The translations under genes were made by a program, and so were the position numbers. A stretch of 64,000 nt of DNA from contig OY783194.1 in the NCBI GenBank assembly GCA_963678675.1, positions 10,198,607-10,262,606 on the forward strand, in the 5' to 3' direction. Each line of letters begins with the position of its first letter. Position 1 is the stretch's first letter. Shown here piece by piece: positions 62,917 through 64,000 of this stretch. The stretch is from Xiphydria camelus (Eukaryota; Arthropoda; Insecta; Hymenoptera; Xiphydriidae). A model generated the notes under the pieces. The model had not been told where the DNA came from. It did no database searches and saw only the letters and a program-made list of their open reading frames with translations.

Positions 62917-64000
62917 TTACTCATCATTTTCTTTCTCCGCAGTGGGCCACGCAGTAATTTCATTCCAAAATGCCATGTGAGCTTCTGGAATGAATTTTAT
63001 GGTGTTGATTATGTCTGTCATCTTTTTCTTGTTGATAGGTAGTTGTTTGGGATAAGCTCTTGTTGTTGGATAAGTTAGTCCATTTTTAGTGTTCCTCAGT
63101 CGATATGTGTCAATTATTGGACAATTTATAAAGTCTCGACAAACCACTTCTTGACCAGACGAAATGGTTATGTGATGGAATGCGGAGATGGTGAATGACC
63201 CGATCTTTTTGTAAAAATCGGGATACTAATTTCTATAATCATATACTAAGTCCTTGGAAACCGACACAACTGAGAATTTGTGTACATTTTTGGACGATTT
63301 GGAGATTAGTTCGATATATTCCTCAATAGTGTAATACCGTTCCTGTTTGGTAAGCTGTCTTTTAATTAAACTGAAGTCACGATCACATGGCATAAATGAG
63401 TGACCCCTCATTGGAAAATAAATGTTAGTTTCCTCAAATCTCTTAAGTTCCACTAAACTCATTAGGAAGTGAATTAACAGTGTTATTTTTATTTTGTCCG
63501 CAACAGTTGTCGCAGAAAATAATAAGCTTTTTAAATGCATGCTCCCTTATCTTGATCGAAATAATGTTTTAAAAAGGAACATACATCATTTGATCCTTTG
63601 CCTGCCTCTCCTTCATGGTATACATAGCAGGCCATATTTTTCGTTTTTAAATTGTGGATTCCAAATGTGCATACTGTCAGTTTACGAAAATAATAGAGGT
63701 CCTGTACAGGAATTTGAGGTAAGGAAACATTAGCCATAAAGTCAATGCAAATTGCTAGAGTATCATCATTTTCTTCGCAAGACGTTTTTACTGTATCTAG
63801 AGCCGAATAAAATTTTGTACTTCGTCTTTTATGAACCAAAAGTTCAGCAACTGCGACTCTTTTAGCATCTTCGTTTAATGTTTCACTTTTAATTTTTATA
63901 GCCAGCTTCTCACAAGTAGGGCACGTATCTTTTGCTGGTCTGCCAAATTTCAAATCGTAATTTTCCTTAAAGTAGGACCAAAAAAATTTGTATGAAATTT
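62917..64000 (-). pseudogene. DDE/RNase-H-like transposon protein, runs off the right edge
   Basis: Open at the edge (FFWSYFKENYDLKFGRPAKD, CPTC). LAICIDFMANVSLPQIPVQD gives a candidate first Asp, and YYFRKLTVCTFGIHN and YVYHEGEAGKGSNDVCSFL follow. Near 63520 two nearly compensating frameshifts surround FCDNCCGQNKNN (candidate second Asp). IYFPMRGHSFMPCDRDFSLI carries another. A TAG at 63226 stands where DYRN-x-YPDFYKKIGSFT needs one residue (Trp likely). The C-terminus ENDE, TAA is at 62917. The block order matches a large family of uncharacterised invertebrate transposon proteins. It is a recent pseudogene, or possibly affected by assembly errors near the GA tract. Confidence 0.7.

Noticed and set aside
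49112..64000. A third coding exon of the V-ATPase subunit a gene
   Set aside because: I looked for the coiled-coil continuation leading to the TQVFF-like block and found nothing on the plus strand.

Overview
This is a eukaryotic, AT-rich window from an arthropod, most likely an insect. The only host gene I can anchor is a V-type H+-ATPase 116 kDa subunit a (Vha100 family) on the + strand. A 39-codon first coding exon lies at 7389-7505 and a 60-codon exon at 48932-49111. They join in phase 0, with GT at 7506 and AG at 48930-48931. The intron between them is 41,426 bp, and I found no third coding exon before 64000. The arthropod call rests on the Vha100 exons and on the mix of mobile elements (mariner, TTAA elements, pogo/Tigger, Helitron, Penelope, R1-like LINE, THAP transposases). 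I cannot name the order or species.

Almost everything else is mobile DNA, deeply nested. 1-5423: a mariner remnant, then a TA-flanked pogo-like element stuffed with a Penelope-like retroelement (GIY-YIG domain, hammerhead-like motifs), a Helitron-like element with 129-bp tandem repeats, and two foldbacks. 5465-7369: MITEs, one carrying an in-frame 30-bp minisatellite. 7506-11427: palindromic MITEs. 11426-18340: a minus-strand Helitron whose helicase gene is split by a copia fragment and by a very young, gag-pro-only LTR element (14354-18056). Each LTR of that element carries five hairpins with one constant core and five different self-complementary stems. 18350-26800: a long inverted repeat, with a 953-bp pogo derivative in one arm that keeps only a PHD-like exon, and a Helitron filled with a GTC array. 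27117-34645: foldbacks, a tail-to-tail pair of THAP/DDE_4 transposase copies and an R1-like LINE. 34778-37385: a SWIM-finger gene cut by two insertions whose removal restores the frame. 37788-43151: an element with ~700-bp terminal inverted repeats encoding a CENP-B/DDE transposase, itself split by a second element (40176-42033) carrying part of a minus-strand gene. 43574-48540: a GA tract, a DDE_4-type N-terminus, and foldbacks.

Downstream of Vha100 exon 2 (49112-64000) lie more foldbacks, a tRNA-derived SINE with a 13-bp target duplication, a Tigger deletion derivative that keeps an intact 236-codon HTH plus C-terminal ORF, a MADF exon, a Harbinger-like MITE, a nearly complete gene pairing a PIN/XPG-like acidic pattern with a CXC domain (60242-62119), a GA tract around a 200-N gap, and a transposase-like gene running off the right edge.

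The genes do not form a pathway. The host transcript would have to be spliced across this nest, and the elements record an order of insertion. The strongest candidates for something undescribed are the hairpin array in the LTRs and the PIN/XPG-like plus CXC gene family, seen twice.
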